Source of the DNA: Flammeovirgaceae bacterium
GTDB taxonomy: Bacteria; Bacteroidota; Bacteroidia; Cytophagales; MED-G16
Assembly: GCA_002696995.1 (NCBI GenBank)
Contig: NZUF01000030.1
Span: forward strand, 36,976 to 46,575
DNA length: 9,600 bases
Reading direction: 5' to 3'
Positions 8,401-9,600 of this stretch are shown here, in pieces (the stretch's first letter is position 1; each line of letters begins with the position of its first letter). The position numbers and the translations under genes are program-made. The notes beneath the pieces were generated by a model, which worked only from the letters and a program-made list of their open reading frames with translations, did no database searches and was not told the origin of the DNA.

Positions 8401-9600
8401 AGCTAAAGGATGTAATTCTATGGCTTTACCTTCAATTAATTTGGGTTGAAATGCTTGAATACCTAACCTATGTAGAGTAGGTGCTCTATTTAGAAGGACA
8501 GGATGACCAACTAAAACATTTTCTAAAATATCCCAAATTACTGGCTCTTTTTTGTCTACAAGTTTTTTTGCAGATTTTACTGTTTTAACAATACCTCTTT
8601 CAATTAACTTTCTTATAATAAAAGGTTTAAATAACTCTGCGGCCATATCTTTAGGAAGACCACATTCATGCATTTTAAGTTTTGGCCCAACTACAATTAC
8701 CGATCTACCTGAATAATCAACTCTTTTACCAAGAAGATTTTGTCTAAACCTACCTTGCTTACCTTTAAGCATATCTGTTAAAGATTTTAAGGATCTATTA
8801 CCATCTGATCTTACAGCATTAATTCTTCTTGAATTATCAAATAAAGAATCTACTGCTTCTTGAAGCATCCTCTTCTCGTTTCTTAAAATAACTTCAGGAG
8901 CTCTTATCTCAAGTAATCTTTTAAGTCTATTATTTCTTATTATAACCCTTCTATACAAGTCATTAAGATCAGATGTCGCAAATCTACCTCCATCTAGAGG
9001 TACAAGAGGTCTTAACTCAGGTGGAATTACAGGAATCATCTTAACAATCATCCACTCTGGTTTATTATCTATATTTTCTCTAGAATCTCTGAATGATTCA
9101 ATTACTCTTAATCTTTTGAGAGCTTCTGCTTTCCTTTGTTGAGATGTCTCATTTGCAGCTTTATACCTAAGATCGACAGATAAAGAGTCAAGGTCTATTT
9201 GTGATAAAAGCTCTGCAATGGCCTCTGCTCCCATCTTAGCAATAAATTTGTTTGGATCATCATTCGGCAACAAATAATTGTCTTTTGGAAGAGAATCTAC
9301 AATGTTTAGGTATTCTTCTTCAGTCAATAAGTCCATCTTCTGACAACCATCCTCTTCTTTGACACCAGGATTAATTACCACATATCTTTCGTAGTAAACT
9401 ACCTGGTTGAGTTTCTTTGCTGGAATACCCAACATATAACCAATTTTATTTGGTAATGTCCTAAAATACCAAATATGAGCAACGGGTACCACTAATTCAA
9501 TATGACCCATTCTCTCTCTCCTAACTTTCTTTTCAGTTACCTCAACACCACATCTGTCACATATAATCCCCTTGTATCTTATTCTCTTATATTTTCCACA
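5464..9600 (-). CDS. rpoC: DNA-directed RNA polymerase subunit beta' (5' end outside window)
   Basis: This is the largest RNA polymerase subunit, which forms the catalytic site with beta. The frame continues to the window edge as 30 codons before the ATG at 9510-9508, reading [12 protein letters not shown] then [18 protein letters not shown]. That is the N-terminal zinc-binding domain, so the internal ATG is not the start and roughly 65 residues are missing. Visible coding is 1378 residues. Landmarks: [17 protein letters not shown]; the NADFDGDQ catalytic loop, with its three Mg-binding aspartates at codons 8382, 8376 and 8370; the bridge helix ([18 protein letters not shown]) near 7360-7440; the second zinc site with Cys codons at 7335, 7113, 7092 and 7083; the trigger loop ([19 protein letters not shown]); an insertion of about 190 residues at 6409-6969; and [17 protein letters not shown]. 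The C-terminus ends in a short charged tail. The stop overlaps the next gene. Confidence 0.99.
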   Translation of the reverse strand, partial: CGKYKRIRYKGIICDRCGVEVTEKKVRRERMGHIELVVPVAHIWYFRTLPNKIGYMLGIPAKKLNQVVYYERYVVINPGVKEEDGCQKMDLLTEEEYLNIVDSLPKDNYLLPNDDPNKFIAKMGAEAIAELLSQIDLDSLSVDLRYKAANETSQQRKAEALKRLRVIESFRDSRENIDNKPEWMIVKMIPVIPPELRPLVPLDGGRFATSDLNDLYRRVIIRNNRLKRLLEIRAPEVILRNEKRMLQEAVDSLFDNSRRINAVRSDGNRSLKSLTDMLKGKQGRFRQNLLGKRVDYSGRSVIVVGPKLKMHECGLPKDMAAELFKPFIIRKLIERGIVKTVKSAKKLVDKKEPVIWDILENVLVGHPVLLNRAPTLHRLGIQAFQPKLIEGKAIELHPLACTAFNADFDGDQMAVHVPLGHEAIIEASLLMLGSNNILNPANGAPITVPSQDMVLGLYYVSKGKKSTKEQPLKGEGFVFSNSREVIIALNEDKLDKNAYIKIRTNIRLADGTLENKVIETVAGRVLFNDLIPEEVGYIDELLTKKKLQQIISIVYKVCGISRTAEFLDNIKELGFKMAYEGGLSMGLGDIQIPEAKQSLVDSAKKEVKAVWDNYYMGLITDNERYNQVIDIWTRSNTRLTTTLMNQLEDNDQGFNPIYMMMDSGARGSREQIRQLGGMRGLMAKPQKNLSGSVGEIIENPILSNFKEGLDVIEYFISTHGARKGLADTALKTADAGYLTRRLVDVAQDVIINEQDCGTLRGVTISALKDNEDIVEPLSERILGRVTVHDVYDPISNELIIESGEEIDEIIAQKIDQTSIEEIEIRSVLTCETKRGACAKCYGRNLANGQMANTGEAVGVIAAQSIGEPGTQLTLRTFHVGGTASNIAIDANVKAKFDGKIVFDGIRSVSTKDSEGNKAEVVMARSGEVKLVNSKGVTLISNNVPYGSYLKVKDGQKVTKGDILCNWDPYNAVILSELKGKIDFESIEEGITFKEEFDEQTGHREKVIVECRDKTKNPAIIVKSKDGEKGYNIPVGAHLSVEKGSSVNPGTILSKIPRMIGQSRDITGGLPRVTELFEARNPSNPAVVSEIDGVVSYGGIKRGNREIFIESKDGTKKKYLVSLSKHILVQDNDYVKAGSPLSDGAITPADILSIKGPTEVQDYLVNEIQEVYRLQGVKINDKHIEVIVRQMMQKVIIVDSGDTSFLQDEKVDKLVFSNVNDAIFEKKVVTNPGDSSLFREGQIISSRELRDENSSLRRNDKKIIEFRNADAAVSRPSLQGITRASLGTESFISAASFQETTKVLSEASIRGKVDDLRGLKENVIVGHLIPAGTGLKEYSDMIVGSEREYDELISKSKGNIILDESVSSDVLEENKQDQK
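6409..6969 (-). other. SI3-like insertion in the RpoC trigger loop
   Basis: Within rpoC, the trigger-loop half ending in TLRTFHVGG and the half beginning [17 protein letters not shown] are separated by about 187 residues. The two halves are nearly adjacent in beta' subunits that lack an insertion. The inserted segment is rich in short beta strands and Gly-Lys-Asp turns ([56 protein letters not shown]). This pattern is typical of sandwich-barrel hybrid motifs. Position and length match the SI3 (beta'In6) insertion known from Proteobacteria and several other phyla including Bacteroidota. In E. coli it influences pausing and trigger-loop folding; its effect here is inferred by analogy. Boundaries are approximate. 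Confidence 0.75.

Noticed and set aside
9508..9510. ATG at 9510 as the start of rpoC
   Set aside because: The frame stays open to the window edge and encodes the conserved zinc-binding domain (CGKYKR, CDRCG) immediately before it, so this Met is internal.

Overview
The window is AT-rich and reads as the chromosome of a member of the Bacteroidota, probably a flavobacterium-like, perhaps marine, lineage. Three things point there: the protein sequences of the ribosomal and RNA polymerase genes; a DUF3467 gene directly behind rpoC, an arrangement typical of that phylum; and a promoter of the TTTG / TAnnTTTG type in front of rpsL. None of the visible start codons has a Shine-Dalgarno sequence, which also fits. 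No species is assigned.

All genes lie on the minus strand, so transcription runs from high to low coordinates. Region 1 (5162-9600) holds the end of the rpoBC unit: rpoC, cut at its 5' end by the window edge, and a DUF3467 gene whose start overlaps the rpoC stop as ATGA. Region 2 (5083-5161) is the longest intergenic gap, 79 bases, and carries a well-formed Bacteroidota promoter. Region 3 (1773-5082) is a tight str-type operon, rpsL-rpsG-fusA-rpsJ, with gaps of only 3, 6 and 7 bases; it encodes S12, S7, EF-G and S10 (NusE). Region 4 (1-1724) is one secreted glycoside hydrolase with a GH5 catalytic domain and a CBM6-like module, cut at its 3' end by the window edge.

Regions 1 to 3 are core transcription and translation genes whose motifs look intact. 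The unusual point is the junction after rpsJ. In most Bacteroidota rpsJ leads into rplC and the rest of the S10 ribosomal protein cluster. Here it is followed 48 bases later, on the same strand and with no visible terminator, by a polysaccharide-degrading enzyme. I see no new multi-gene system, RNA gene, CRISPR array, insertion sequence or tRNA. There is no stretch of 300 bases without a gene.
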